The notes under the pieces were generated by a model. That model did not search any database and was not told where the DNA came from. It worked only from the letters and a program-made list of their open reading frames with translations. Shown piece by piece: positions 8,647-18,157 of a DNA stretch of 64,000 nt (position 1 is its first letter; every line of letters begins with the position of its first letter). Location of the stretch: contig NZ_JACHEO010000014.1 of the NCBI RefSeq assembly GCF_014201505.1, positions 34,010 to 98,009 on the forward strand, written 5' to 3'. Source of the stretch: Desulfoprunum benzoelyticum (GTDB lineage: Bacteria > Desulfobacterota > Desulfobulbia > Desulfobulbales > Desulfocapsaceae). A program made the translations under genes and the position numbers.

Positions 8647-10404
8647 ATGCGATTGATCTTCACCTTTTTCAAGGCCTACCCGACCCAGAGCATCATCACG
8701 CTTGGCGCCATGCTGCTTGCCGGTCTGGCCGAAGGCTTTGGCCTGTCGATGCTGCTGCCGCTCCTTGGCGTCGTCATCAACACCACGAGTGGGGGCGAAG
8801 GCCCTGGCGGGTCTACGCAATCGAATCTGGAACGCTATGTCGCCGGTTTTTTCGATACGGTCGGATTATCTCCGACCATTGGCGTCCTGCTGACATTTTT
8901 TGTGGGCGGCATTGTCCTGACCGCCCTGCTGTCGCTGCTGGCGAACAAGAAGGTCGGCTACATGGTCGCCCAGGTGGCGACTGATCTGCGTCTGGCCCTG
9001 ATCCGCGCCCTCTTCGCCACCCGTTGGGAATACTATGTCCATCAGCCGATCGGGATGTATACGAACGCCTATGCCACCGAGGCCAACCGGTCGGCAGATG
9101 CCTATCTGTATGGCATCCGGGTCATCGCCCTGCTGCTGCGGACGACGGTGTACGCCGTTGTCGCCCTGCTGATGGCATGGAAGGAGACCCTTATTGCCCT
9201 GGGCGCCGGCTTCTTCATCCTCTATATCCTCCGCCGTCTGGTCACCAAGGCCAAAAAGGCCGGACAGCGTCAGACCAACCTGCTCAATGGGCTGCTCGCC
9301 CTCTTAACCGACACCCTGCAGTCGATCAAGCCGCTGAAGGCCATGGCCCGCGAAGACATGGCCGACCTGGTGCTGCAGAAGGAGACCAACAAGCTGAACC
9401 GGGTCCTGCAGAAGCAGGTGTTCAGCAAGGAGGCCCTGAAAGCCCTGCAGGAACCACTGATAACGATCTTTTTCGCCTTCGGTCTGTACGTGGCGATGAT
9501 CTGGTGGCAGATCCCGCTGGCGACGGTCATAACCATGGCCTTCATGCTGGTGAAGATCATCAAGACCCTGCAGAGTGCCCAGAAGGAACATCAGACCATG
9601 GTCATCGCCGAAAGCGCCTACTGGTCCCTGGTGTCCAAGATCCGGGAGAACGAAGGGGCCCACGAGGCCATCGGCGGCACGGTCGTCCCGTGCTTCGACC
9701 GGGCCATCCGTCTGGACAAGGTCAGTTTTTCCTATGGCGTCAAGCAGATATTGCGGGATATGTCGCTTGAATTCCCCAGAGGGACATTTTCGGCGATCAT
9801 TGGCCCCTCCGGGGCCGGGAAGACGACCATTGTCGACCTGATCACCGGCCTGCTCTCGCCCCAGTCGGGACAGGTGTGGATCGACGATCTCGATCTGGCC
9901 GCGGTCGACCTGAGGGCCTGGCGTCGCATGATCGGCTATGTGCCGCAGGAGACCTTGCTGCTCCATGATACCGTGCTGATGAATGTGACCCTCGGCGACG
10001 CGAAATATTCCGCCCTGGAGGTGGAAGATGCCCTGCGGGCGGCCGGGGCCTGGGGTTTTGTCTCGGAAATGCCGGACGGCATCGATACGGTGGTCGGGGA
10101 ACGGGGCAGCCGGCTTTCGGGCGGCCAGCGCCAGCGCATCACCATCGCCCGCGCCCTGGTCCACAAGCCCAGACTGCTGATTCTCGATGAAGCCACCAGC
10201 GCCCTCGATCCGGCCAGCGAGGCGGCCATCTGCGCGACGCTGAGACAACTACGGGGAACACTGACGATCCTGGCGATTTCGCATCAGACAGCGATTTTGG
10301 AGGCAGCCGATCGGGCCTACCGGCTCGAAGGCGGATACGCCCATTTTATTGAAAAAAACGATTTTGCCAGGGGAGAGGGGGAGGGCTTCGGCGCCCCGGC
10401 GTAA
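8647..10404 (+). CDS. ABC transporter, fused permease and ATPase (MsbA-like lipid exporter)
   Basis: A 585-residue half-transporter. Residues 1 to about 310 are an exporter-type six-helix membrane domain (MRLIFTFFKAYPTQS, GAMLLAGLAEGFGLSMLLPL). The rest is the ATPase with Walker A GPSGAGKTT, Q loop YVPQE, signature LSGGQRQRI and Walker B LLILDEATSALD. It would work as a homodimer in the inner membrane. Its place directly after spt suggests it flips a sphingolipid or its precursor, as MsbA flips lipid A; that is inference. I start at ATG 8647, where exporter-like sequence begins; the frame is open from 8605. Neither start has a clear ribosome binding site. It converges on lptB. Confidence 0.85.
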   Translation: MRLIFTFFKAYPTQSIITLGAMLLAGLAEGFGLSMLLPLLGVVINTTSGGEGPGGSTQSNLERYVAGFFDTVGLSPTIGVLLTFFVGGIVLTALLSLLANKKVGYMVAQVATDLRLALIRALFATRWEYYVHQPIGMYTNAYATEANRSADAYLYGIRVIALLLRTTVYAVVALLMAWKETLIALGAGFFILYILRRLVTKAKKAGQRQTNLLNGLLALLTDTLQSIKPLKAMAREDMADLVLQKETNKLNRVLQKQVFSKEALKALQEPLITIFFAFGLYVAMIWWQIPLATVITMAFMLVKIIKTLQSAQKEHQTMVIAESAYWSLVSKIRENEGAHEAIGGTVVPCFDRAIRLDKVSFSYGVKQILRDMSLEFPRGTFSAIIGPSGAGKTTIVDLITGLLSPQSGQVWIDDLDLAAVDLRAWRRMIGYVPQETLLLHDTVLMNVTLGDAKYSALEVEDALRAAGAWGFVSEMPDGIDTVVGERGSRLSGGQRQRITIARALVHKPRLLILDEATSALDPASEAAICATLRQLRGTLTILAISHQTAILEAADRAYRLEGGYAHFIEKNDFARGEGEGFGAPA

Positions 10405-10476
10405 CAGCTCGGGGCGATGAGTCAATGTTTTTGATGCCGGAGGCGGACAGCAGCCGGGCAGGGGAGGGGGCGGCAT

Positions 10477-11202
10477 CTACAGCCTGAACTTTTCTCCCAG
10501 GTAGGTCTCTCGCGCCTTGGGACTGGCGGCGATAAAATCCGGGTCGCCGTATTCCAGGATTTCCCCATGGTCGAGAATATAGGCCTTGTCGCAGACAAAC
10601 AGCGTTTCCCGGACGTTGTGGTCCGAGATCAGTACGCCGATCCCTCGTGCTTTCAACTGGCGGATAATGTTTTGAATATTGATGACGGCGATGGGGTCGA
10701 CCCCGGCAAAGGGTTCATCCATCAGGATGAATGACGGTTCGATCACCAGGGCCCTGGCGATCTCGAGACGTCGCTGTTCGCCCCCGGAGAGTGTATAGCT
10801 TGGATTTTTGGCCAGATACGACAAACGGAAATCCTCCAGCAACCGGTCCTTGCGTTCCTGTTGTTCGCTGTGGCTGATCCCCAGGGTCTCGAGGATGGCC
10901 AGGAGATTGTCCTCGACGGTGAGTTTGCGAAAAACGGACATCTCCTGCGGCAGGTAGGAGATTCCGGCCTTGGCCCTGGTGTATATGGGCAGGTTGGTTA
11001 CGTCCCGGTCGTCGAGCAGAACCTGGCCCTTGTCAGGTTGAATCAGGCCGACCACCATGTAAAAGGTCGTCGTTTTTCCGGCACCGTTGGGTCCCAGCAG
11101 ACCGATGACCTGACCTGATGTGACCTCCAGGTCGACCCCGCGCACGACCTTCCGGCCTTTGTAGGACTTCTCGAGTCCTCGTGCTGCAAGCTTTCTCTCC
11201 AT
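10477..11202 (-). CDS. lptB: LptB-type ABC ATPase
   Basis: A 241-residue ATPase with Walker [14 protein letters not shown], signature [15 protein letters not shown], Walker [14 protein letters not shown] and the LptB-like stretch [22 protein letters not shown]. LptB powers LptF/LptG to pull lipopolysaccharide out of the inner membrane. Genes for LptG- and LptF-type permeases lie 8-10 kb away in the same sphingolipid island, but no lptA, lptC or rpoN is adjacent, unlike the usual housekeeping lptB locus. It may therefore serve a separate sphingolipid export line, or be the only copy. The family is certain, the cargo is not. Confidence 0.9.
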   Translation of the reverse strand: MERKLAARGLEKSYKGRKVVRGVDLEVTSGQVIGLLGPNGAGKTTTFYMVVGLIQPDKGQVLLDDRDVTNLPIYTRAKAGISYLPQEMSVFRKLTVEDNLLAILETLGISHSEQQERKDRLLEDFRLSYLAKNPSYTLSGGEQRRLEIARALVIEPSFILMDEPFAGVDPIAVINIQNIIRQLKARGIGVLISDHNVRETLFVCDKAYILDHGEILEYGDPDFIAASPKARETYLGEKFRL

Positions 11203-11360
11203 AAGTCAGTGTATGTCAACGGTGGTCGCCGGGTTCGGTTCCACGAGGCAACGCCACAACTCGCAAGAGGATGGCAGTGAAGCAGGCATTTTCGGGCCGA
11301 ACAAACGACGGCAGACCGGGAATCTCCAGGGAATCATTGAGGAGAGGGACGAACGTTCCG

Positions 11361-11609
11361 TTATGGTGCTGTCAGTTTCTGCAGTTCCGCAACGAGATCG
11401 CCGACGGTTTTGATCCCGCCCAGGATGTTGATCGGTATCGAAATGTCATGGGCGTCTTCCAGCTTCTCCAGAAGTTCCATGACCTTGAGTGAATCAAGAT
11501 TCAGATCGTTCATCAGATCCAGATCCATCGTCACTTGCAGGGCGTCCTGCGGGACAATCTCGTGCAGCATGCCCTGGATCTGTTGCAAAATTTGTTCGTT
11601 TGTAGCCAT
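11361..11609 (-). CDS. Acyl carrier protein dedicated to the sphingolipid cluster
   Basis: An 82-residue acyl carrier protein. The phosphopantetheine attachment site is the serine of LNLDSLKVMELL (near residue 40), within an acidic four-helix sequence. ATG 11609 is preceded by AAGGAT nine bases upstream; the longer frame to 11729 overlaps the cerR-like gene and has no ribosome binding site. Its position between lptB and the CerR-like gene, with a fatty acyl-AMP ligase next, suggests that it carries the acyl chain used by serine palmitoyltransferase or the ceramide synthase rather than general fatty acid synthesis. Confidence 0.88.
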   Translation of the reverse strand: MATNEQILQQIQGMLHEIVPQDALQVTMDLDLMNDLNLDSLKVMELLEKLEDAHDISIPINILGGIKTVGDLVAELQKLTAP

Positions 11610-11628
11610 GAAGTGAAGATCCTTGTCT

Positions 11629-12591
11629 CTATTTGAACATTGTCTGCCGCATCCCCTCCTCCAGCAATACCCGGGGAATCCACGCTGTGTCACGGTATAA
11701 CCGGCTGTTGTCGGCGACCCAGTCCGCATGGACCAGTTCCCGTACCTTTCCGGGCGTCAGCATGGGCGAAGCGCCCAGAACACGGGCCGCCATGAGGTTG
11801 ATTTGAGCGACCATCCGTACGCCCCATACCGGTATATGCGCCCGGATTATGGCTTTTCCCCGCAAGCGCTCGGCAACGGTGATAATATCCTGCCATGAGT
11901 AGCCGTTTGTCCGCCCATCGTGCAGTTCGTAACACCGTCGCGGCTGGGTGCTGTTGTGCTGCAGCCAGGTGTGCATGGCTTCGACCAGGTCGTCGACGTA
12001 CAGCAGGGAAACACGGTTGTCGGCGGACCCGATGACCGGGGCAACGCCTCTGAACATCCATTGAAACAGGGGCAGCATCTCACGGTCTCCGGGACCGTAT
12101 ACCGCCGCGGGTCGGAACACGCCCCAGAACATGGTTCCCGCAAGTGAGGCCAGCGCCTTTTCGCCTTTGTGTTTACTTGCGGCATAAAATGAAAGACGGG
12201 GTTCACGGGCTGCAAGTGAAGAGACCAGCAGGAACCGCGGCTGAGGGCTGTGTGCCGCCGCTATTGTGGCCAATCGTGCCACGCCATCGACATTGACGTC
12301 GTCAAAATCCTTGGCGGTGGCGCCGCGGACCGCACCGGCGCAGTGGATAATCGCGTCGACCCCGGCGGTCAGCCGTTCCAGGCTGTCTGCATCCGCCATG
12401 TCGCCGGTGATCCATTCGACCCCAGCGGTATCGGGGCGTTTGCGGAGCGAAGCGGGACGCACCAGCGCCCGTACTTTCCAGCCGGAGGAGGCCAGCCGTT
12501 GGGCGACCAGGCGGCCGATAAACCCGGTAGCTCCGGTTATCGCGATGGTTCCAGATATCTCCGACGGTCCGGTGTATGTTGACGGCGCCAT
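11629..12591 (-). CDS. cerR: NAD(P)-dependent epimerase/reductase, CerR-like
   Basis: A 320-residue extended short-chain dehydrogenase: nucleotide motif TGATGFIGRLVAQRL near the N-terminus, VDAIIHCAGAVRG, active-site YAASKHKGE (Tyr and Lys), and RPAAVYGPGDREM. In Caulobacter a protein of this family (CerR) reduces the keto group in ceramide synthesis, and the neighbours here (acyl carrier protein, fatty acyl-AMP ligase, spt, a bCerS-like gene) are the same. That makes the 3-keto reduction of the sphingoid backbone or of its N-acyl product the likely reaction. The sequence alone cannot exclude a sugar nucleotide epimerase, so the symbol rests on context. Confidence 0.75.
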   Translation of the reverse strand: MAPSTYTGPSEISGTIAITGATGFIGRLVAQRLASSGWKVRALVRPASLRKRPDTAGVEWITGDMADADSLERLTAGVDAIIHCAGAVRGATAKDFDDVNVDGVARLATIAAAHSPQPRFLLVSSLAAREPRLSFYAASKHKGEKALASLAGTMFWGVFRPAAVYGPGDREMLPLFQWMFRGVAPVIGSADNRVSLLYVDDLVEAMHTWLQHNSTQPRRCYELHDGRTNGYSWQDIITVAERLRGKAIIRAHIPVWGVRMVAQINLMAARVLGASPMLTPGKVRELVHADWVADNSRLYRDTAWIPRVLLEEGMRQTMFK

Positions 12592-12640
12592 GTCATCTCT
12601 GCGGCAGGAAGCGGGGGGATGCCCGATTTTTGACCGCGGT

Positions 12641-14380
12641 TCAGGAGGTTGCAGGATTGAGTTGAAGCATATTCTGCAGGTAATCGTTTCTGGTGGAGTG
12701 ACGGGATGGCTTTCCGGAGGTTGTTCGAATCAGGGTGTTGCGGGCTACCAGTTCGATGATGCAGTCAATCCCCAATTCGGCGCGGACGAGCTGGTTTATT
12801 TTTTTGATCAGATCCTGACGTTTCTGCTCGTCATTTTCCCGACATTCGACCAGCAGGACCGCCTGATCGGACATCTGCGGGTTCGGGACAGGGAAGGCCG
12901 TGGCGTCGCCGGTCCGTATCTCAGGCTGCGATTCCGCCAGATACTCGATATCCTGCGGCAGGATGTTGCGGCCGTTGATGATGATGACGTCTTTGGAGCG
13001 GCCTATGATGACGACATTGGCACCGGCCAGGTAGGCGATGTCGCCGGTATTGAGCCAGCCGTCCGGAGACAGAACTTCCCGGGTGGCCTCAGGATTGCCG
13101 AAATACCCCGACATCACGCTTGGTCCTCGCACAAACAGCGTCCCGCATTGTCTTTCGGGGAGGATTCGGCCCTGTTCATCTCTGATTTCCAAGACATAAC
13201 CGGGAAGCAGGCTTCCGCAATTGGTAAATACTTTGGCCCTGGGGGCGCAATTTTCGACCTCAGGATCGATTGCGAGGGCCTTCTGGTGGGAAGCAAGCTG
13301 TTCGGCATCGACGCGATCCACCTGTACTCCCGCTCCAAGCTGGCCGAAGCATACGGCGAGAGCACATTCAGCCATGCCGTAACAGGGCAGGAACGCATGG
13401 GCATCAAAGCCGCTGGGCTGCAAGCGGTCGGCAAAAAAGGCAAGAGCTTCGGTATGGATCATCTCCGCACCGACACCGGCCACCCGCCAGTGCCGCAGGT
13501 CGTAGCCGGCCAGATCGTCGTCCCGCAGACGCCGGGCGGCGAGATCGTAGCCGAACGGCGGGCTGAAGGAGATGGTCGCTCGATTTTCCGACATGATCTT
13601 CAGCCACAGACGCGGGCGCATGGCGAAATGCCGGGTATTCAGATAGTCGACGGATATCTGGCAGACCAGAGGGGTGAGGAGCAGCCCGACAAGCCCCATA
13701 TCATGATAAAAGGGGAGCCAGGACATGGCGCGATCCCCGTCTCGGACCTGAACACCATGCTGTATGATCAACCGTGTGTTGCTGAGAACGGCTTCCTGGG
13801 AGATCATAACCCCGCGTGGGAAGCGGGTACTGCCTGAGGTATACTGAAGATACGCCAGTTCATCAGCCCGCAGGGGCTGCAATGGGGCTGATGATTCCGG
13901 CAGATTTTCGAAGGTCTGTGAATTTCCTGCGAAGCGGATATTCTGTCGCGCGGCGGCCTCGATCAGGAAGGGCAGGAAATCATCATTGGCAATCGCGATT
14001 TCCGCCTGGCATATGGACAGCAGGCGTTGCAACTGGTTCGTGTATTCCTGCTGGCCACTCAATTGGATCGTGGCCGGCAGCGGTACCGGGGTGAATCCGG
14101 CATACTGACAGGCGAAAAAGAAGCGCACAAAATCTGGATGGGTATCGGCAACGATAGCTACCCGGGTGCCGCGAGGCAGATCGAGAGAAAGTAATTTTTT
14201 TGCCAGGGTCAGGGCATCGCCGCGCAGTTTCGCGTAGGGAAGGGTGGCGTAGAGTTTTCCCTGACCGGAATAAAAGTTGTAACCGGTGTCCCCTTGGGCG
14301 GCGTAGTCCAACGCATCGGCAAGGGTTGAAAATCCTTTAAAAAGTAACGGTAAATCATGTGTCGTGGGCGTTGCTTTCAT
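12641..14380 (-). CDS. Fatty acyl-AMP ligase
   Basis: A 579-residue adenylate-forming enzyme. It shows the AMP-binding core YLQYTSGSTRFPRGVM, SWLPFYHDMGL (typical of fatty acyl-AMP ligases), CYGMAECALAV, and WLNTGDIAYL with RSKDVIIINGRNILPQDIE near the C-terminus. Enzymes of this group activate fatty acids to acyl-AMP and load an acyl carrier protein; the adjacent carrier protein is the natural partner. Here it would supply acyl-ACP for sphingolipid synthesis. A TTG lies just upstream in frame (14383), but ATG 14380 is the more likely start. It is the fourth gene of the minus-strand set 10477-14380. Confidence 0.87.
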   Translation of the reverse strand: MKATPTTHDLPLLFKGFSTLADALDYAAQGDTGYNFYSGQGKLYATLPYAKLRGDALTLAKKLLSLDLPRGTRVAIVADTHPDFVRFFFACQYAGFTPVPLPATIQLSGQQEYTNQLQRLLSICQAEIAIANDDFLPFLIEAAARQNIRFAGNSQTFENLPESSAPLQPLRADELAYLQYTSGSTRFPRGVMISQEAVLSNTRLIIQHGVQVRDGDRAMSWLPFYHDMGLVGLLLTPLVCQISVDYLNTRHFAMRPRLWLKIMSENRATISFSPPFGYDLAARRLRDDDLAGYDLRHWRVAGVGAEMIHTEALAFFADRLQPSGFDAHAFLPCYGMAECALAVCFGQLGAGVQVDRVDAEQLASHQKALAIDPEVENCAPRAKVFTNCGSLLPGYVLEIRDEQGRILPERQCGTLFVRGPSVMSGYFGNPEATREVLSPDGWLNTGDIAYLAGANVVIIGRSKDVIIINGRNILPQDIEYLAESQPEIRTGDATAFPVPNPQMSDQAVLLVECRENDEQKRQDLIKKINQLVRAELGIDCIIELVARNTLIRTTSGKPSRHSTRNDYLQNMLQLNPATS

Positions 14381-14826
14381 CAAAGCGAAATTGCTCCGGG
14401 GATACTGTTGGGTGAAGATAACGCACTGTCCGATGAGAGAATTGCGTGTGCGTCGATCTTGAAAAAATAGTCGTCGAGGTCGTCTTGCTCACCTCTCCAT
14501 GCGCAACATGAGTAGTTCATACTTCGGCCCGGCGTCTGTTCCGACGCCTGAACGCAGGTCCGGTTCCGGGGAAGTCATACCTGGCAGCCACCAGGGGTTG
14601 CACCGCAGTAGTCGATGTAAATCCAGAACAAATACCTGACCGGACAATTCCGCCGCAGAATGTGCAGATCGGTTTCGTTGCTAGCTTTTTTACCTCAAGA
14701 GGGTATTTTTTACTACTTTTAATTTTCTGTGAAAAAAACGTTCAGTTCGTGATGGCGCATAAAACTGCGGCGAAGATGTTCTGTGTCGCATGGACGGTTT
14801 GACGAGATGCGACCTGGGGTGCAGAT
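14381..14826. other. Intergenic, upstream region of the fatty acyl-AMP ligase operon
   Basis: The 446 bases between the fatty acyl-AMP ligase and the Tam41-like gene (both minus strand) should hold the promoter of the former and the end of the latter transcript. I see a short hairpin GGCGTC-tgttcc-GACGCC near 14530 and an AT-rich patch near 14690-14750, but no promoter that I would defend. Confidence 0.35.
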
Positions 14827-15780
14827 TTATCGAACGCCGCCCCGCCGGAACAACCTGAACGACAGGACACACAGGGCCAGGATGGGATGCCTCTGCAGAA
14901 AAGGGCTTACTTCGATCTTGACGCCGGAGTGCCGTTCAATCTTCCAGGCGATGTACTCCACGCCCCCCTCAAAGGTCAGCGCCCCCTTCACCAGTCTCAG
15001 CACCGACAGGATCTTGCCCTGAAGAATGCGAATGGTCCAGGCGATACGGGCCAGGAAGCGCGCTGAGTTATCAACGTCGGCGGAATACAGCGTGACGCCT
15101 TGGCGATTCGTGCATGTCAGCCGGAACGAGATACTCTCAAGGGCTGCTCGGGCCACCTCCTCAAAGTACTCCGCCGCCGCTTCGTACAGGCGTGCCTGCC
15201 GGTCCGGACGTTCCGGTCGAAACTCGGCCCGGTACGTCATTCCGAGCCCGGCGAGCCACAGATCGCGGATGGTCCATTGCTGCGGCAGCAGCGGCAGGAC
15301 CCTGGCGATAAAGGTCATGACCGCCTGGGCGAAGGCGGTGTGGATCCTGGTTGCGACTTTGTCGTCGCGAGCATAGACAATCGCTGCCGGTTGGCAGAAT
15401 CGGCCCCACAGATAGGAGTGGAACCAGCGTGTCGATGTTCCCTTGTGTAAATCATCGAGGGACAGGAGGGCATATTTGGCGCGGATCCGTTTGCCCTCGA
15501 GAAGAGATTCCAGATAGAAGACATTGGGGGGCAGCATTTTGTTGAGCAAGGCCTGCAGGAGGTTGCGGTTGGCGGAAAGATACCCGTCGACCAGGACGTA
15601 GAGATCGAACAGTCCGTCCGGATCCTTGCCCGCGTGCAGGCAGGACCCATAGAACAGAATTCCCTGCACCGCCGTCCCATAACGGGAAAAAATCTCCTCC
15701 GCGAGGAGATTGACTGCCGGCGGGATATCCCTGGGAGCATGGCGCTGGATTGCGCGAACCAGTTCGGTTGGTGCGGTCAT
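14827..15780 (-). CDS. Tam41-like phosphatidate cytidylyltransferase homologue
   Basis: A 317-residue protein with a nucleotidyltransferase signature, ILFYGSCLHAGKDPDGLFDL (GS then D-x-D type), followed by IRAKYALLSLDDLHKG, a segment resembling the AGRL.KPV block of Tam41 proteins (LWGRFCQPAAIVY), and QWTIRDLWLAGLGMTYRAE. This order resembles Tam41/Mmp37, the soluble CDP-diacylglycerol synthase of mitochondria and some bacteria. The start at 15780 overlaps the stop of the lipid kinase gene by one base; a frame extension to 15816 would overlap further. With a kinase and a CDP-alcohol phosphotransferase next door, it may make a CDP-activated lipid such as CDP-ceramide. The family call is from memory of motifs and should be checked by a profile search. 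Confidence 0.6.
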   Translation of the reverse strand: MTAPTELVRAIQRHAPRDIPPAVNLLAEEIFSRYGTAVQGILFYGSCLHAGKDPDGLFDLYVLVDGYLSANRNLLQALLNKMLPPNVFYLESLLEGKRIRAKYALLSLDDLHKGTSTRWFHSYLWGRFCQPAAIVYARDDKVATRIHTAFAQAVMTFIARVLPLLPQQWTIRDLWLAGLGMTYRAEFRPERPDRQARLYEAAAEYFEEVARAALESISFRLTCTNRQGVTLYSADVDNSARFLARIAWTIRILQGKILSVLRLVKGALTFEGGVEYIAWKIERHSGVKIEVSPFLQRHPILALCVLSFRLFRRGGVR

Positions 15781-16790
15781 CAATCTATCCGCAAAAAGGT
15801 GGCTCTGCCGCCGCATTGCAAGACGGTTGGTTCCTGCATGGTATCCGGTGTGTACAATTCCCCGTCAAGGGCGACGGAGCTGTCTGTAAACAACCGTATT
15901 TCATTGACATTTCCTGAGAAATAGCCGTTTTCCGGTGTTCCTCGGAGGCACTTTCGCCCTCTGGCCAGCATCGGCAGGACCTGCAGCAGATACGGCGACT
16001 GGGTTCTGACTGCCGTATAGCGCAACGGCCCCTGTCCACCTCCCCAGAATGGCCGCATGCCGAAAAACAGCCGGTCCAGTGTCGTGACGAGGAACAGCAG
16101 AAAATTTTCACGCCGCGGTGGTTGACCGTCGATCCCGACCGTCATGGGAGTGGTGGTCATCCGGCGGTTGCTGTGCCGGACAGCGGCCCACAGATAACGG
16201 CACAGCGTCAGCCCTATCCCCACAACACCGTGCAGACCCTGGTTATGGAGGTTCTGCTGGTAGTAGTCTATGCCCTGGCTGATGATGGCGGCGCCGAAAA
16301 ACATGCCGAATTTCACCTCGTGGCCTGGGACCTGCAGACGAAGAAGCGGCCGTTCAACCCGGACGATCCGGCCCCTGCCGGTCCGGGCCCAGTCGAACAG
16401 CCGGAGCAGGGCGCGGTGCTGATCGCCGCGCAGACCGACATCGCCGGCGATCATGTTGGTCGTTCCCGCTGCGAGCACCACCAGCTGCGGACAGGTGGCA
16501 AAAGGCGACCGGGTGAACAGCTCCGTCAGGGTGGCCTGAACAGTTCCGTCGCCACCGCTGATCACGACCATGCCTACGTTTTGACGGGCGAATTCGGTCA
16601 GGGCGTCGTGGACCTCACGGGGGGTTCGAACCTCTGTCATCAGGATTTGGGCCTGGCCGCTGATGAAGCGCGGCAAGGCATCGGGGGCCCGACGGTTTCT
16701 GCCGCTCAGCGGGTTGTACAGAATTCCGATCCGAACGGTCTCCTCGATTGCCGATATTGCCACAGTCGTGGCGGTGGTATCAGGATGCAA
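15780..16790 (-). CDS. Diacylglycerol/sphingosine/ceramide kinase-like lipid kinase
   Basis: A 336-residue lipid kinase of the DAGK catalytic family: RIGILYNPLSGRNRR (nucleotide loop), VVISGGDGTVQATLTEL (the GGDGT motif) and LAAGTTNMIAGD, then the C-terminal beta domain. In Caulobacter a kinase of this family phosphorylates ceramide. The first codon is TTG (16790), supported by GAGGA seven bases upstream; the gene starts 9 bases after the end of the CDP-alcohol phosphotransferase gene and its stop overlaps the Tam41-like start, so the three form one translational unit. Ceramide or another sphingoid base is the likely substrate by context. Confidence 0.82.
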   Translation of the reverse strand: MHPDTTATTVAISAIEETVRIGILYNPLSGRNRRAPDALPRFISGQAQILMTEVRTPREVHDALTEFARQNVGMVVISGGDGTVQATLTELFTRSPFATCPQLVVLAAGTTNMIAGDVGLRGDQHRALLRLFDWARTGRGRIVRVERPLLRLQVPGHEVKFGMFFGAAIISQGIDYYQQNLHNQGLHGVVGIGLTLCRYLWAAVRHSNRRMTTTPMTVGIDGQPPRRENFLLFLVTTLDRLFFGMRPFWGGGQGPLRYTAVRTQSPYLLQVLPMLARGRKCLRGTPENGYFSGNVNEIRLFTDSSVALDGELYTPDTMQEPTVLQCGGRATFLRID

Positions 16791-16799
16791 CCGTGTTCC

Positions 16800-18011
16800 T
16801 CATCGACGGGCCTGCCGGCCGGTAAAAATCCGGGCCGCCAGCGAGTGCTCGTACCGGGGCGTATCCGCCTCCGACAACCATGAATCGAGCGGTCGGCCCT
16901 GCCTGATACGCTCGTATCCGGCGGTCGCCAGCCGGACCAGCAGGAAGACGGTGCTGATCAGCGTCCATAACGTCACCGCCACCAGTCCCAGGTCCGGCCG
17001 CCCCGCGAGATAGCTGAGGGTCAGCAGGATCAGGTTGGGATTCCGCCTGGCCGTGATCAGTCGGAAATAGGAGTCTACCGGCTGCCAGCAGAAAATACTG
17101 AACTTGCCCAGCAGCAGCTGGAACGAGCCTTCGACCAGACGGCCGCCGATATACCCGACCAGGATCAGCCAGAAAAAGGTGCTCAATGGTAACCCCAGAC
17201 TGTCGATCTGGGCGGCAGGCAAACCCAGGGCCCACACGATATACCACAGCGGGGGGTGGACAAGATCGATGACATGATCGAAGTAGTGGCCGAATCTGCT
17301 GGAGGTCAGGGTCACCCGGGCCAGTTTCCCATCGACGGTGTCGAGAAAGGTCATCAGCCATCCCGCCAGCAGTCCCGGGCCGTAGTGGCCGGTGGCAAAA
17401 GCGATGCCGGCGATGATTACCAGCACCAGGCCGGTCAGGGTGACATGGTTGGGCCTGATATGCAGAGGGACGCACAGTCTCACCACCTGTCGGGCCAAAC
17501 CCGGCCACGCCCATTTGGTGACCAGATCGGTAACGCCTTTGTAGGACCAGTTGAAGAGACGCCGCTCCAGATCCCTTCGTCGCTCGGCGGTGATCGGGAG
17601 GATAAAAGGCGGTTCTTTCTTGCGCAGTTTCTTGTGAAAGGAGAGGGGAACGGTCGCCGGCGTCAGGAGGTCGATGCCGGGCAGGGTTTCGCCCGCCGTC
17701 CTGCCGGTGAGGAGATCCAGGGCCTGTCCGGCCAGACCGGCCGGGACATGGGCGGCAACGGTCGTCGGCGGCTGGTGCTCCTGCAGTTGCAGGAGGATGT
17801 TGGGGGTTCCGGCCAGGTTCTCGATCAACCGGTCATCGAACAGATAGTCGCCGCGGAGGATCAGGACGGTGTCATGCTCGGCCAGCCCTTGCAGGGCATC
17901 GGCGGTACAGCTGCGGACGGTTTCCCCGAGAATGCGCTCTACCCGCTGCTGCGAGGTCATGCCCCAGATCCGTATCGGACTGGGGTGGCAAAAATGGATA
18001 TATACACTCAT
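16800..18011 (-). CDS. CDP-alcohol phosphatidyltransferase with a degenerate nucleotidyltransferase-like N-terminus
   Basis: A 403-residue protein. Residues about 215-245 hold the complete CDP-alcohol phosphotransferase motif, DTVDGKLAR...G.YFDHVID, inside a membrane domain that starts near PLHIRPNHVTLTGL. The first 150 residues are soluble; VLILRGDYLFDDRLIENL resembles the core strand of a sugar-phosphate nucleotidyltransferase but the usual N-terminal GxGxR loop is missing. Fusions of cytidylyltransferase and CDP-alcohol phosphotransferase are known for inositol phosphate lipids. The membrane domain would transfer a phospho-alcohol from a CDP donor, here plausibly to or from a sphingolipid. 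First gene of the minus-strand unit 14827-18011. Confidence 0.85.
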   Translation of the reverse strand: MSVYIHFCHPSPIRIWGMTSQQRVERILGETVRSCTADALQGLAEHDTVLILRGDYLFDDRLIENLAGTPNILLQLQEHQPPTTVAAHVPAGLAGQALDLLTGRTAGETLPGIDLLTPATVPLSFHKKLRKKEPPFILPITAERRRDLERRLFNWSYKGVTDLVTKWAWPGLARQVVRLCVPLHIRPNHVTLTGLVLVIIAGIAFATGHYGPGLLAGWLMTFLDTVDGKLARVTLTSSRFGHYFDHVIDLVHPPLWYIVWALGLPAAQIDSLGLPLSTFFWLILVGYIGGRLVEGSFQLLLGKFSIFCWQPVDSYFRLITARRNPNLILLTLSYLAGRPDLGLVAVTLWTLISTVFLLVRLATAGYERIRQGRPLDSWLSEADTPRYEHSLAARIFTGRQARR

Positions 18012-18157
18012 TACAATGCTCTTTATCGTTCAGCGATCACAAGTACGGCGGATGTTCGACCCGGGAGCTTCGATCCCGTCCGATCGCAACTGGTTGAAGC
18101 AGAGCAAATAGTCAAGCTTTGCAAAAAAAATCTTCTTCCTGTATAGCTTTGGCCATT

